Source: Varroa destructor (lineage: Eukaryota > Arthropoda > Arachnida > Mesostigmata > Varroidae). From it: a stretch of DNA of 64,000 nt. Every line of letters starts with the position of its first letter. Positions within the stretch are counted from its first letter, which is position 1. The notes beneath the pieces were generated by a model. It ran no database searches. It was not told the origin of the DNA and worked only from the letters and a program-made list of their open reading frames with translations. The stretch spans positions 50,799,471-50,863,470 of the forward strand of contig NW_019211455.1 of the NCBI RefSeq assembly GCF_002443255.2, written 5' to 3'. A program made the position numbers and the translations under genes. Positions 37,463-52,345 of the stretch are shown one piece after another.

Positions 37463-40400
37463 CGAAGGGGCTTGCGCGACCTCGGCTGGTTAAGGGACAG
37501 TCGCCGATGTGCAACAACACGGCAGACAAAAGGAAAGTAGGACACCATACGTTTGGGTAAAGCACTCTGGTTGACTGACTGGTTACACAGTCGTATAGAA
37601 TCCATGTAGACGCACGGACACCACTAGTAATAGAACGCAAAATTCGCTGTGTACCTGTCTTCGGGAACTGTGTCTACGCTACGAGGCTCAATATTACTCT
37701 TGGTAAATTTGCACCATTATGTGAGCGTAATACTTTTGAAACGCCTCAATGACCAGAAGTACCGTGCTTGTAAAATAGACCATATACATATACACGTGTG
37801 TTATTTACTCTGCATTATCAAGGATGGCTTTATGTTTACTATTGTTATTATGAGCAGTTCATAGAATGTTCTTACGACAATGTTTACTCTCATTTCTGGC
37901 TGCCAGGTTTGCAATAGACTGGTCGCATCCCCGCACTAAGTATCGACCAAGGATAGCGGTAAGGCTCAGCTTATCATTGCTCGCAATGCTCGCGGCCACC
38001 AAATAGATAAGTGATCAGCTGCGAATCGTTTCGAGGAAGACGCGTTACTTGCATAGCAGACGCTCACCGAATTACACTTAATCTTCCTATTTCCAGATGG
38101 ACTCCTATTGTTATTTTAATGACGCCCGTTTTGTTGTGGAAAGCAGAATGATATAATAGAGACTAAGAAGAAATTTTCACTCGGTGGAAGTGATACAAAA
38201 ACCTTATTTGTTCTGATCGACCTTGTAACATATTTTGCCCTGTAATCTTGTGTGGTTTTTGTCCAAATAATCGATAAATGTTTCGAATTTTCAGTACGGA
38301 ACTCAAGCCGCAAGTTATTGCTTCGAGGGAGCTCAAAACCGTGTTTTTACACACGGGAGGCTCGGATCTACACGTTACCACTACACTAACAGGAAAGCAA
38401 TAATTATATTGCAGGAAGTGTAGGATTGATGGTTAAACAAAAAACAAAATAAAGCAAGTGGTCCACTGACCCTCTGAACGGCTACTAGCTTCCGGAGTCG
38501 TCTCTACTCTCGAACCACGTGTTTCTATATAGGTTACAAGGAAATATTTCTACAATTGGTAGAATAGCGCAATTTCAATATCTAACATATAAAGCAATGC
38601 TAACGCAAGCGTGCATTTTCAGGTGGGACATATTGGTGTCTCGATAGCCGTGAGCCAGACAAACTTCGTGTATAATTTACAGGAGTAATTCACGTCTAGA
38701 CACATAGCTAGATATTGCTCGATTTGCGTACTCGTTGTTGTGCCACAAACTAGGCGTACTAAACGCCAAATAACAACGATCCGCGGCTAGCCATGATGAA
38801 GAAATCTTCTGTCATCTGAAGGTTATTCATTCTCTACATCGTTCGCCAGTCAGCTAGCTGCAAGCGGGAAGATCTTGTTGTTGCTGTCGCAACTTCGTCG
38901 ACTTGGCTTCGCAAAAGGACTTCGCTTATGGCCGAAGTCTTCTCCTATCTTCAGCGAACGAAGAAAAGTTCCAGAGATGTCTTCGGGTACCGATGCGCAG
39001 GTTTCGCCGCTGTTAATCGCAGTTTGTATTACTGTTTTCCCTTCTATATTTGCCTCCGACGATAATCAAAGTTTTGCCTAGCACACAATTTCGTGTTATG
39101 AGCCTGCTGTCAGGGAAGGGATTGCCCGGAGGAGCACTTTGGTACTCGATCGAATCGCAATTATAGCAAAACGAAATTAACGATAATCAACGAAATCACT
39201 TGACGATATCTGATGGGCAAGTTTTTTGGGGGAAACTCGTAATGGTGCGCATAGCTCATGTAAATGTCGTAAGGGAGGAGCAATGAATCTAGCTCAAAAT
39301 AAGTCCACTTATATGTTATTCTTACCTAAAGCTTATCCCCGTATGAAGCAGTAGCAAAATGCTTCCCCGCAGCATTTCTGTTGACCCATTGTTCAATTAT
39401 ACGCCATGAGCATCTCAACTCCCTGTGGTAATCAATCCGTTCTCAAACGGCAACAGCAGTGGTGCTTTCTTATGAGCTGGTTGTTTTCTTCAAAAGGCCT
39501 TCCTCACTCCATGTGCATTTAGTTAAGCCATGCACACGGCCACCTACAGATTGTCGCCGACCGGAATAACACCGAAAATATAGAACGGTGCGTAGACTAT
39601 TTGAATTCGTTAGTTTCGTCGATCACATCACTGACTTGATTGATCCGAAATCTTTTTCGACATTCGCCCGCGTCGATCGTTTCGGTGCCTTTGCGTTTTT
39701 AAAATTCGAAGCCGCTTTTCCGATGACCATTCGTAGCTGAACGAGGCATAAGTGTCGCAGACGAATGTGGCGCTGATCCATGTTTTTCGAAAATGTCGTT
39801 AGTCTACGCTGATTGACGCTCAGTTATTATTCCTTGCCGCTGGTCATAACTCTACATACTCGAGAATATACGGGGTTCCAACGGCATGTAGAGGTTTTTT
39901 TCAACAAGTACTCTCTAACGTGTCCAATATGGGCCCATTGTTTTACAGTTTTGTTAAAACCCTGAGTTTTTCAGTACTTTAAAGTACTATACATATTCTC
40001 GAACACCCCCGCAATAACATTCTACACAGAGATCTACAGCAGACTTACTACCCTTATGGTACTAATGTTGATGATGGTCGTACTTTCGTAAAGCTAAAAA
40101 TAGCCAGTTATCGAACGCTGAATGCCGCCGCTGTTTTGTTGTGTTCTATTGAGCGTTGCTCAGGAGCCGCATAGTAAGACCTTCGTTGAATTTTCTTCGT
40201 ATTGTCAAAACAAATAGTTCTCGCATATACATACGTGCCATGGAGCGACTAACTACAATTCGTTGGCCCTTTACCGCAATGCTTATTTTACCTTTTAGTG
40301 ACATGCAGTCCCCACGCTCACATAAGTCAAGCACACCGCTAAGCAGCCCAAGATGCTACTGCTACTGTCGCCGTAAAAGCACATTCGATTTCTCGTCGTT

Positions 40401-41287
40401 CGATTAGCCACTTAGGCTGTACATTTTCGGTTGCTTGTCTTTTTTTTTTAACTGGATCCTTCGTTGCAGCTGCTGTTGCCGCCGAATGCATCATCCAGAC
40501 CCCGACCGGCGGCCGACACGAAATTCGACCCAGACCCATCCAGATCCATAATGTCTGCAGTGATTGCTTTCTTCTTATTCGATTCGCGTCGTCATCGTTG
40601 GCGTCCTTACAAGCTATCGACCTATGCTGGGTTGGTCCACGTTATTCTTCACTGTTTCGACTTCATAGCAGGTATTTCTGCATGGTAGACAAGTAACAGC
40701 GGACGGATTCAAGTGACTTCATTTCGACTTCAAAACTCGAATGGCCCACCAACAAACGACGCTTAGCAAGCCTGCTAGCAACTGTAAACAATGTATAGCA
40801 TGACCGACAATTTGCGTCTTTAAAGCTTACTCCCGTATAGAGGTGATGATGCTTCGTATGACAAAGGAACTCATCGAAAATGCTTTTTGTAGGTTTTTAC
40901 TGGACTCTACTTTCTCACCCTAATACGGGGCTACGTCAAAAATGAAAATTTTGATAAACTCTGTTCCCATTTTTGGGCTCGCACGTACCCCATTGCAGAC
41001 GCCTAGATATGTGTTTTTTCTACATATTTCTCGCATATACATGTTGCTGCATTTGTCATGCGTCGGCGAAATGTGGCGTAATGGGCCCAAATGGATCAAC
41101 CACAAACGTAAATCCTCTTTTGTCCCTTCTTGTAGCCATTTAGAGTCACACTCAAGTTGAATTTGACAGTGAAATTAGTAACAGACGGTAATTATTACCT
41201 GGAACAACAATCTCCTACTGCATTGTAAAATGATTGGCGAACGAATTAACAGATGATTGTTAATCACAGCCCTGCTAGTTAAATCGT

Positions 41288-41306
41288 TATATATATATAT
41301 ATATAT
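41288..41306. repeat. short (TA)n repeat
   Basis: About nine TA units. Confidence 0.85.
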
Positions 41307-43499
41307 GTATTCCCTTTTTCTCGCCGGCGAAAAAAAATATCGTTGCGTTTGCAGTGGTGGGCAACGGCCACGTAGGCGCTGCCACGCGATGCCTACACAG
41401 GACTTCTCTAGATATTGTGAAATGTTGTTATAGTTACGTCGATCACCGCCGATGATAGGTGCTACGGGTACGGCCCGTCAATATCCCTACGACTGTCCCT
41501 TGTCTCTTGCTGAAACGATAAGCTGCGATTTTACCGACTCTTGTTGTGGCAGCATGAGGATTTCATCGTTTGCGTTTTTTTCACAGGCCATTACGCGACG
41601 AAGCCGGGCTGGCTTGAGTCTGCTAGAGCTGCTCGCAGTGAACGTAGGCCGCACAGCGTGAGCATTGACGTTGGGCAGCGCTTAAAATAAAAATAAATAT
41701 TACGAGGACGGGCGTTGTTACTAGGGTTGTTGCGGCAGCAATGGATCGCTCTTGCTGATGCGGTCGTTGCATATGCAAATGCAGGTACACATACGGTCAG
41801 TGGCACCTACCTAGGAGGCCTGTTCAGATAGCCCAGCGATCACTCCAGAATAATAATGAGCTAAACTCAATTACAACGATCTGATTCTGCTGAGCCGGAG
41901 TTGTATCCGAGCGAACGCTTTAAAACGGCATGTCATTGGCCGTCGGACATCGCTGACCCGAAAGGCGCGCGAGCCCGTAGTTTATTGTGGATGGCGATTT
42001 CAACTGGTTTCGTCGACGGACGCTGAGCGCTAAACTACGGTCAAACCTCCCCATGTCGATGCCGACCGCATGACAAACAATAGTTCAGTAATCAAGCGAC
42101 CAGCAATAATAACAATAGCAGCTAAAGCAGCGACGCCGGCGACCGTAAACGTGGCACAGTTTGGCCACTGCTATTCGCACAGGGTGACGAATTACGGGTG
42201 CCTAATACGCTAGCTGCCGTGATTGATGGCAACTAATTATCGCTGGAGGCTTTGATGCCCCTCGTCAGGGGGGCGTCAGGCGTAGAAGAAACAACGACAA
42301 CATGTGTTCATCGCTCGGCTAAATATGCCAGGGGGAGCGCGTCCTTGCAAAGCCAAGCTCTACGTCTCGTGATATGTACATACGTATCTCGTTTTTCTCC
42401 TAAAACATGAACATAATTTGTGCACTTGACGCGCAGCGCATTACGAGCGTGTACGTAAACAAAAACGATCGAGGCCATAGATCATTACAAACTTGACTTT
42501 ATACCCACGTTGATCTTTTGCTGCTTCGAAAGCTATTTTCAGTTTTCGTTAATTATTCATTTCGCAGGCAACACGCCATATGTCGTGTTTTTCGCGGGCC
42601 TCATTTCCCAAAACAAGTGCGCACAAAGGTGCGCGTCACTTCCCCTGAAGTTCGACAAGTCTTTTAGGGTGTGTATGTGTGATCGTGAATATCGTTGCGC
42701 AGGAATCACCCTGTAAAGCTATTTCTACAAGTGGTCAATGTCCGTCTATCTATCTATCTATGCGTGCGGAAGAGTTCTTACAAATGCGACTCATACGAGC
42801 TCGTCTTGTACGATAGTAGGGTCACGTTTTTCCAGTTCCGTTCGACGCGGGTGATTCTCACCGTCTGCGAGTACGAACTCCGCGACATGCCTATTCCGTA
42901 AGAGGTCACGCGTAAAGTTGCGAACGAGTCCATTGATAATAACAAACTAGCACAACTAAAGAAGTCGGAACTGTGGCGTTCAAAGCTGCACGGGTAGTTA
43001 CAATATATTTTTCTCTTTTATCCGCGTGTTCACCGAAAGTCGTAGCTTTCGACACGTAATGTCAAACTGAAAGATCCCGTTGATAATTGGCGATTGTGTC
43101 CGTGGTCGCAACTCGCTTGTTCGGACGACATCCACGATCCATCTCGAACGGACTATAAAACCGTTTTCTCTGACTGTATGTGCTTTTTTCCTGCACCTGT
43201 ATTAAACTAACAGACCTTATACCGCAACACGTATCGGCATGCTACAATTATGATCCGAGATCATTTCCACATACATATACGCAACGATTATAAACTCTTA
43301 CTATAAAGATAGACGGCCAGTTTAATATTTACAGCTGGCAATCAGTTCGGCTGAGATAACACAGTCACTTCAATAGCAACAGTATATCTACGGACACGAC
43401 GGCATTTCAATACCGTAATTTGATGGTTACGCATAATGCTAGAGTTGTTACTTCCTGTGTTTTACGGATAGTTTCGTTTCTCTTAGATGATGGTTTCAT

Positions 43500-43909
43500 A
43501 GTGCGCGATGATAGCACGGCCAGCGTATGATTTTTCGTGAACAGCTCGTGTCGTAGCATCTGCGTCTATTTTACGCGTGAGCACGCATCGCCATTTCTCG
43601 GACGCTCGTGTTTTCGTAGCCGTAGCCGCGGCCGCAGTCGTCGTCTAGTTCTCTGGATTCGTCGGAGCGATTCTTGGCCGCAACGTGCTTTGAGACGGAC
43701 GCCGCCGTGCGATGTTGGGCCGAAACGGAGTCCCGCCACTGCAGTTCAATCGAACGAATGCTCTAAGAATTCTGCGCAGTAACAGTAGGACAAGGTGAAG
43801 AATGTCAAGGCGTACGTTTTTGGTGACACACTGCTGGCTTCGGAGCTCGTTATTTCTTATATATTCGATTTGCGATACGATTACGGCCACCGCTCCACGC
43901 ACGATCCGA

Positions 43910-43956
<47 letters not shown>

Positions 43957-45450
43957 AGAAGATAAGTGTTATTCTACTGCGTCCCTTTGCCGCGGCATTT
44001 ATTGCCGCTCGCAACAGCATTAGCAGGAGCTCAATAAAATTGGCTCACTCGAATAATAGCACTCTACTGGGCAAGGTTTCGTGCGCAACACTGTAGTAAC
44101 AGCGGACGAAACACGACAACTTCGATCGCTTGGCGTCGGTGTTGTTTCCCTTTCGACTTTCGCTAGACCGATCGCTTCCTCTTCTCGTAGAAACAGTGGC
44201 GCGACAACATATGGATATATAATAACTGCTACACCGTTAATGAATATCTTCTGCAGAGTTACTAATTACTTTCACTCGAAGTAATGGCGACAACAATGAC
44301 GCCCAGGGCTCTCTGAGGACATAACACGATTCACTGTGTGTGTGTGCATGCATGCGCCTTCTCCTGCGCCTGAATTGAACTACTCTTGTTCCGTTAAAGT
44401 GCACGAGCTCCCGTGCGACGAACGCTTAACAGCGCTGAACTGCTGAGCGCACGCGCACGCTCGCCTTTGACGAAAGATCCATCTGTCCGTTCGCCAGCGA
44501 TGGTGGGTCCGTTCTGCGGCCGCGAACCGTCTTCTGTATGGCGTTGCGCGGAAAGGGCCACCGCTGCCGCCGCTAGAGCAACTGTTGGCGGACGGCTACG
44601 TTGCTCGCGCATCCACTAGTAACAGCTGTAGTAGTCGTATCAGCAGTTAAACAGCACGGCGCCACTGAGCAGGAACGTCACCGCGGGCATTGCTGGGTCG
44701 GTTTCGCGGGCTGCGGCGGTAGAGACGTACAGCTGCCAGAGGCGGTGAAAAAGGCGCCAGCAGCGACAAACAGCGCCGCCACTAATAGCAAAGCTTCACC
44801 TGCCGCCTCTTTGCTTAAGTGATTGAGTGAGTGGCTGATGAATGTCACGTCAGTCGCAAGAGCCAACGCCCACAGTAAACCCGGCAGTCGTAGCAACAGC
44901 TGCTAGCGATAATATTGTAGGCCATCGGCATTCGACTCGTTGGACGTTTCGACAAAAGTTATGTCTGGCCATAGACGTGCCGGCGGTAAAAAAATCAGCG
45001 ACCCGTTGCTATTCGAGATAACCCCATGACAAAAGGCACGAATAGGATCAAGAAGCACTTCTTACTATAAGATTACAGACCCCGAGCGAGCGTAGAAACC
45101 AGGCAACGCAGGGTAACGCGACGTAATTGTGCTACCTGCGGTGGAAGGCTTCGCCGCAGGCGCGAGGATCTATCTGTTTTATTCGAAAAAACAACTTAGC
45201 TATGTTAGGTAGCGGTTGATAGGAGAGCCACTGTTGTTGCAAGCAGAGCTAAGTGGAGCTGATGAGCGCACAAGGTCACGCTCGTGTCGCGAGGGCCAGC
45301 GTGAAGAAATTAGTACGGATCCGAGAACAACAAATTGCTGGAGTAAAGATAAAGGTAGATCGGTTCATCCGCTATACCGTGCCGCCACGGCGTTATCATT
45401 AGCGTTACTGCCAGCCACCGCTATGGACACCACGTCATCTAGTTAAGCTG
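43500..45450. promoter_or_regulatory. CpG- and GC-rich island
   Basis: Roughly 2 kb of markedly higher GC and CpG than its flanks, with CGCG, GCGGC and CAGC-type runs at 43600-43780 and 44400-44800. Several frames of 60-85 codons are open on both strands (for example 43645-43902, 44394-44612, 44678-44896 on minus), as expected from GC-rich composition; those I checked start at non-ATG codons. On the minus strand a GTGAGC donor at about 44052 could end an untranslated first exon. I read it as a promoter or untranslated exon region, possibly for a distal IQSEC start, without proof. Confidence 0.25.
43911..43956 (+). repeat. (CTGG)n microsatellite
   Basis: Eleven and a half CTGG units, uninterrupted, inside the GC-rich island. 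All frames through it are open, which creates a false Ala-Gly-Trp-Leu repeat in the plus-strand frame. Confidence 0.95.
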
Positions 45451-47229
45451 AGAAGCTGCTAATGAAACGCACTCAAAAACGCTGAACGCTGGCTACAAGA
45501 GAAGTCGCAAAGATATCATTGTTGTTCGTAGAGGAAATTTTTCCATAGCGTATTAAGTGTCACCTGAGAAGTGAGTGCTGTCTTGACCAATAATTCCGAC
45601 ATGTCACTCGCGTCATTGATCGTCACTCCTAACTATTATCTGGACTGGAATAACGCACGTTGATTCCTTGATGGACCTCCACGAGCGCCGTTGTGACGAA
45701 ATTTAAGCATGAACGGGAAGACCAAAGCCATACATCTATACAGCTTAAACACTGACAGAATACATGGCGTTGAATGACAGAGATAAGGAGGAATCGTTCG
45801 AAAAGTGCTTAATACGGCCAGTCGGCCTACCGGCGCCCCCCTACCGACATGTTCGAACGAGACTTACCGTCCGTCACTGCTAACCAGGACAATTTCGATC
45901 GATAATTAACACAGATAGCCTTAGCGACTAGCGTTAGACTGCTAATAATAACAGAACAAAATGGTAAATGAGCGAAGCTTGCGGCCGGAACAGTCTCGTA
46001 ATTAAAGCAAGGCTCAATGCCAATACAGCCTTAATCGCCTTCGGGTGCAGTTACAGGTTTCGGGGTCGCTGAAGAATGAGCCGAGCAATCTGCTACGAAT
46101 GAAGGAAAAGGAAATCGAGAGTTGGAACTCGACGTCGTCGTCGTTTAGTATATCTTCTGTATTGTATAGGCTTCCTACCGCCATGTCCACTCCATCAGAT
46201 GGCGCCGACAGGCGTACGGCAGGCGAATGCCAAAAACAAATGTAATTTCGATGATATTGCGTATTTCGCACGTGCGTACACGAAAAAATTTCTGTTCCTT
46301 CCTCGCGTGCGCGTTATGTCGATCCGTCGGGAGGTTTTGACGCCGACGTCGAGGAACGACCAGCCACCCATTGCTCTATTGCATGCATGACCTGGCCCAT
46401 CGCATCTCATCATTGTACAAACGCGTCATCGATAATACGATGCTATATTTGACGTGATGACTAATTCGCTATTGTACACATATATCATATATAATATTAC
46501 TGCCATTAATAGTAATAAAAATGGCATAGATTATCAGAGAGGAAGAGTTGGCCACACTGCGACGGGGCTGGCTTCATTTACGGCTGCTTCCCGTTCGATA
46601 GACGATAAGGCCGAATCGTACGTGGGAAGCACGTGATCAAGCAGAGCTACCGGCGTCATGGACAAGCGACTAAGGCGATTAGATACCGATAATATATAGT
46701 CACTGTGTAAATTTCAACATCGACGAGAAGGCTGTCTATCTAGGAAATTTTGGCCGGTTAACGCGATACTAGGTGACGTTATCATATAGATTATAAATTA
46801 GGTGAAAATAATCCAATTGGCAAAACTTTTCTTTTAATTTGCAAGATGGATTAGGTTTTGATGCATGAAGCGCTAGCGTATCGTTCCTCGTAGAAACACT
46901 CTAGGCGGTCAACTCTGCTTCGAATTATTACTCGATAGATTCCTCGTGCGTCCGGGGCCTCTCGGTACGACTGCGTCTATCAACACGGTTCACGTACTTT
47001 CTTCCTTTACCCCTTCAAGAGTTAGAAGATACGAGTTAGTGAGCTACACGGAGAAATTGTCATCTTACATCGCTATTGAGGTGCTTTATTAGCCATGAAT
47101 GAAGAAATATTATCATTGGACATGAAACGAAGCGAGCGCGAGAGCAAAACGCTTCGTTTCCATTTTGTACTGTACGCAATAGGCGCTTCGTTTTTTTTCT
47201 AGCCTCACGGCTAATTTTTAGTTACTCAC

Positions 47230-47433
47230 ATAGATACTTTGCACGATAGAGCTATCGACAACTTCGTAGAATCGAGAATTGTTGGGGCGTTCCTCGGTGC
47301 GTGGGTGCAAGGTCAACATTTCGTTCAGGGGCAACACGGTCGACAAGTTAACGCTTCGTTTTACACGTGCACAACCGGTAGAATTGGCCGAGTGGTTACC
47401 AGCGCGCACAACTAGACTTGCGCCTATTGTCAT
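47230..47433 (-). CDS. possible minus-strand exon of unknown gene
   Basis: An ATG at 47433 opens 68 codons that end at TAT|GTGAGT, a strong donor, phase 0. Residues are balanced (for example TEERPNNSRFYEVVDSSIVQ). It cannot be joined in frame to the IQSEC exon at 21024 (phase 2) but could join the IQ exon at 20473 (phase 0). The frame just upstream (47433-47693) is also open in a different frame, overlapping by a few bases. I do not recognise the sequence. Confidence 0.18.
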
Positions 47434-49091
47434 CACGTATGGCTGATTGTTGGCATATACAATAGATTCCTACTATGTGGCACTTCGATGCACGCCGTGA
47501 TTTTCGCAGAATGAGTTTCGTAGGTGTCCGAGAGCTCGTCGATGAAACGAGGTGACTGAATTTGCGCCAGCCTCACTACACGTAAAAATTGACCATTCAA
47601 CGAATGCAGCCCGAAGAGAGAAGCTATCGTAGAGTGAAGTAACACATCTACACAGACAATAGTCTGGGCCAACAGGGAATTCGAGTTGTGCACAATGTCG
47701 TCCTTGTTAGCCGTTTGGTCTTTTCATAGCTGAAACATCATGCCGTGTCCGCCACTAAGGCCTGTTAATACGTCAACCAGAAACAGTTAGTTTTTTTTTT
47801 CCTGCGGATAATTAATATGTTAGATCTAAGATTACTGACTGTATTAAGCTTAATGGCAATCAAGGCAACACTGAGAATCTTGAACATGGCATTAACTATC
47901 GCTAGAACGCTGTCGCCTTCAAATCATATCTGATCCCGCTCATTATACGTTGAGTGTTACAGTTTTTTTACATCTTATGAATAATAGTTATAGTCATTGC
48001 TATGACCTGATAACGGGTGCTAGAGCTACAGAAAATTAGTAGCATCCTAACAGATAGGCCAATTACCGTCCGGACAAACATGGCACAATCCAGAAGGACG
48101 ATTTCGGAAGCTGCAAATAATTACAAAGACGTTTTAACATGACGCTGGCATCCTTCTGAGACATACAGCAACAACATCTGAATCCCCACTTAATTATCAT
48201 CCCTATTTAAAGTTTAATCTGTTATTCTACGAGCATCAGCTGGCACAGCAGATTGTGTTTTTTTTTTTTTTTCTATTCATTTGCCGTCTGTGTCACTATT
48301 CACTTTCGTCCTGTTTACTCTGTCAGGCTTTATCTTGCCATGGTTACCATTTCGCGCCTTGGAGACGTGGAAAACATATTCTAGGATCACACAAGCTGTT
48401 TAAAGTTTTGGCGTGCGCCTCTCGAATCCAAAAAATTAATTACGTATCGGTACCGCTTGCGCGTCTACGTGTACGTGAGTTGATGGTGATTTTTATATAG
48501 AATTTTGATTTGTTGCTACCCCTGTCTTCAGCCTGATCTTTCTCTCTTTTGCGAAATTCATCCTATACACTGATCAAGTCTACGACATATTCGTCCGCAT
48601 GAGGAAGATAAGCTGACAGCAATCCTCTCGATGGACGCGTGTGCTTCATCGGACGTATCGGTCACTCAACGCAGCTTAGTCAATCAACACTGTCCCTCTC
48701 TATTGTCCGCCTTTGTTTGCCCCATAATTTCCGATAATAGAATCAAATTTAACGGGTGCTTGGGTAAGCCGCCCGCTAGAAGTCGACGATTTGGTATCGA
48801 TCATTTGGCACTTTCCTGCCTTTTTTCCAGCATCTGATGGCCAGGCTTATCTCGTCGGCGGCAGTGGAACAGTCGACGGACGGCAAATCCGACGACTATC
48901 AACAGTCCAAGCCGAAAAGTTGGCCGACTCGATTGCTGTTACTATACAATGCTACAATGTTCAAATATCAATGCCCGGTCCCGTAGCGAGCACGACATAG
49001 TCCAAATGGAATCGATGACAGAATAGCCCACGGGCCAGTCGCTAGGGGCAGCAGCTGCCCAGACCTACCACGCCCGAATATCAAGAGTTTG

Positions 49092-49096
<5 letters not shown>

Positions 49097-49146
<50 letters not shown>
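49097..49146. repeat. (TA)25 microsatellite
   Basis: Twenty-five uninterrupted TA units, the longest in the window. Confidence 0.97.
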
Positions 49147-49149
<3 letters not shown>

Positions 49150-52100
49150 TTTTTTTAATCTTTCCTTCTTTTGAATGGTATTTATGCGGCATTCCTGGTT
49201 GACTGGCTGGCTTTGATGGGCGTCATTACGCCTACGCTCGTCGTTTCTGCTGTTCTTCATGGTATAGTCAATGCTGTTGTTGTCTTCTATTGATGTAGCA
49301 AGCGTCATTTGTTCGTTGAGCGCAAGCGTAGTTGAATGAGAATTGCAAAATAGAATCGTCCTGTGGCCGTTGCGTCTAATAATAATCATCGGCATCACGC
49401 TTGAAGACGCACCAACAAAGATGACTACTGCGAGACAACTGCATAGTTAAAAAGGGAAGTAAAGATAGGAAAAATTGATATGTTGATGATTGTTGACGGT
49501 ATTGCTAACATTCACGTACACGGACGCAACGTCCGTAGGAATTCAGGACACCGTGAACGTAACGCGAACACGAGAATAACGTCGATCGAATCATTAAATT
49601 ACTGATCGGGTGAAAATTCATTTTAAAGCTATTAGAACTGGACGGCTGGCCCACGTTGTATATGAGAAGAACGCAATATGCCTGTAGACTAGCGAAATGT
49701 ATCGTCGTTACACATTCTATCAGACGGCGGGCTTTTTCCAGCACGACTCAGATCACCACCTGGACCACCCTTAACTTTAACAGACAAATACGGATCTAGT
49801 CACTGGCCATGATTAGTTGTTTAAAATAAGAGAGTGTTACGTACGCAATAGTAGCCTGAACATAAATCACGGATACGTTGTTCACGTATCGCTGTCAAAA
49901 ATACGTCCCCAAAAATCAGATCTGCTAGGAGTGAATTAATTCAACGCTCGATTGGTTAGGTGACAACATGGTCAGGTTTGCAATAGGACGGCAATTTTAC
50001 CCTATACGAGTAGCTGCTTGAAGAATACCCCATATATATATGATATGAACATGAATAAGATGTATGTTTCGTATATAAAATAATAACAGTAAAACCTTTC
50101 CACACATGCCGAGGATCGCCATAGCTTTATGCTATTTCCTATGGGATTGCCTTTGAGGCAGAGAGTGAGCATGCAGTATCTTATAGATGTATGTATATGC
50201 ACGTTTGATTTCACATGTGTAATACACATTATGTCTTGCACCAATATAGTTCAGTAAAAAATGTCGCAGTATAATAAGCGTCCATATATACGGCCGCCTT
50301 GAATTCTATGTAATAGATAATTATAACCGCCATTTTTGCTAGTGCCGCTGGTTTCAATGGTACCGTCGCCATGATTCGATTCTGTTACCGTTACTAAGCT
50401 TTACAAGCAAAAAAAAAAACCGTGCACCTATGTGACCTTGGGGCCGGCACTATTATCGAAAGATCTTGTACGCTAGGTATACTATAATGTTATGACCATC
50501 GGTAGCAGACGCGGTGGTCAAGCCCGAAGTACACTAGCTACTTATTAACATCGCCGCTAGCTAGAACTGTCGACATGAGAGGGAAAAGCTCGTTTGGATA
50601 AAGTATGAGAAACAATACAAGGTCCATTTCGTTTAAGTGGGCAGGAAGGGTCGTCGTGGTGGCAGTGGCAACCGTACTGGTTTTATCGACTTGATGGCTA
50701 ATATGCTGCCAGGAGACGACATATCCGCATGCAAATATATACAGAGGTAATTTTGGTCGTTTCATGAGTCCTTATCGTGGCCACACATTGTAACGCCTTT
50801 ACAGTCCTTCGCTTATTGCGAACGAAGATAGTCATCGTGTGGTGCAGGGTGAAACGTATAGACTAAAATACATACACTTACGCATGTAATGCGATAAATG
50901 AAGAAAGGTGCAAACAAAGAGCGCTGAGGATAGTAAATGATAACAATAACTGCACGCGGTGGGGTTCGTCGTAATAATAATAAAAGCCACCACCATCTTA
51001 CAATCGATGACGACCGTATAACAGGATGTCCGTTAGAATAATCTAGTTTTGTCTCCGAAAATCCTTCCTTTTTTTCGAGGCCTTGTCACACTACAAATTT
51101 TCAGTACCTACGACGGGACCTTAATTGTTACTCTGGCATTGAACCCTAATTTTTCATGTAATCCGCGATCATGGTCTAGCCATTCAAGAGCGCACAAGTA
51201 CTACAAGTGATATTGATCAGCCTTCCGTAAGCAGACGAATATATATATGTATGTGTGAGTAAGTGGATCTGGAATCTGTGATCCAGCTTGCTCAGCGTGA
51301 CATAGCCATATAGATTGTAACTAGTGATGATGGTGGCCGACGCCAGCTTCCTTCAGAAGTCCACGTCGTTCTATACGGGCCCCGAAATACGACGAATCAC
51401 CTTTCATATCATGAAAGCGATGAAAGGAAGCTTTCTCAGTGCACGAACCCAGCTGACCAGAGCGTACCGAATCTATGCGTCAAATAAATAACGCAACCTT
51501 GTACAATCAATTTCAGTTTCGAAACCAGCCGGTCGACTGCCGTTGCCACTGGTCTATATTTAGACTCGCGACTGGGCCTCATGCCGCGTCTTTCGAGTAG
51601 AAAGGCACCTGACTTTTTGCTGAGAGAGTGCCTTCGTCTAATAAACATCTTGTTCATCGCGGTCCTTCACGCGTGTGCTTGCTGTCGTCACATTCACTCG
51701 TTTCTCTAGCCATTCGAGACGCAATGTTGTTTTTGACCGAAGCACTGCCTGTAATCGAAGGCAATTTGGGATTTCATAGCAGTGCGTCTCCCGCCTGATC
51801 TGCGCTATAATATAATGCAAGATGTGCCCGGCCTGATGGATGTCTTTGTGTTCCCGTATCGATGAATTGGCCTACAAATGATCATGGCATCCGTACGAAT
51901 GGTGATTGAGTATCACATCGGTTAAACTCCAGTGCAGAAAATATATATATGGAGACGAGTATGAGCAACTGGATTCTCGGGTAGGGTAACTGCTAATCAA
52001 ATACAGTTCTATTTGTTAATCCAGCAAAGCTGCAAATCTGTAGCAATTTACAGTGGCAACATGCATGTTCACACGTGTCGGCAATATGACGGATAATTGC

Positions 52101-52345
52101 TTGGGAGCGGCCAATGTGTACGTGACACGAGGTTTTATGTTTGACGACAATGTGACATTTTCGGTGAGCCGTCTTTCTCACCGCACTCTTACCCTTTTCA
52201 TCTTGCCTTAACTCGATCCTGAACACTTCGATCTTTGTGGTTCTGTGCACCTGAAGACGACGCTTCGGCGCCCTCATCTTTGTTAGTAAACGGCGAAAAT
52301 AGTTTTAAGCGGTGATCCGGCCACGGCGAAAGCAACAAGACCAGC

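Larger units (their letters stand above)
33176..43500. other. unassigned non-coding region
   Basis: About 10 kb with no gene I can support. It contains a 20-bp palindrome (35326-35345), a CT-rich run (36107-36122), a 12-bp-stem inverted repeat (37419-37462), a short TA repeat (41288-41306) and a GC-richer patch at 41900-42180. One plus-strand frame ending at GTGAGC (34844-34944) is open for about 40 codons but lacks a credible acceptor. Confidence 0.5.
45451..52345. other. unassigned region with scattered open frames
   Basis: No supported gene. 46045-46245 is open and protein-like in both a plus and a minus frame; neither has clear splice signals. 47230-47433 is a minus-strand frame ending at a donor (listed separately). 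The remainder is AT-rich, with a T16 run near 48257 and a long TA microsatellite at 49097. Confidence 0.5.

Noticed and set aside
44678..44896. Signal-peptide-like minus-strand frame
   Set aside because: Begins with TTG, not ATG, within the GC-rich island where all frames tend to stay open.
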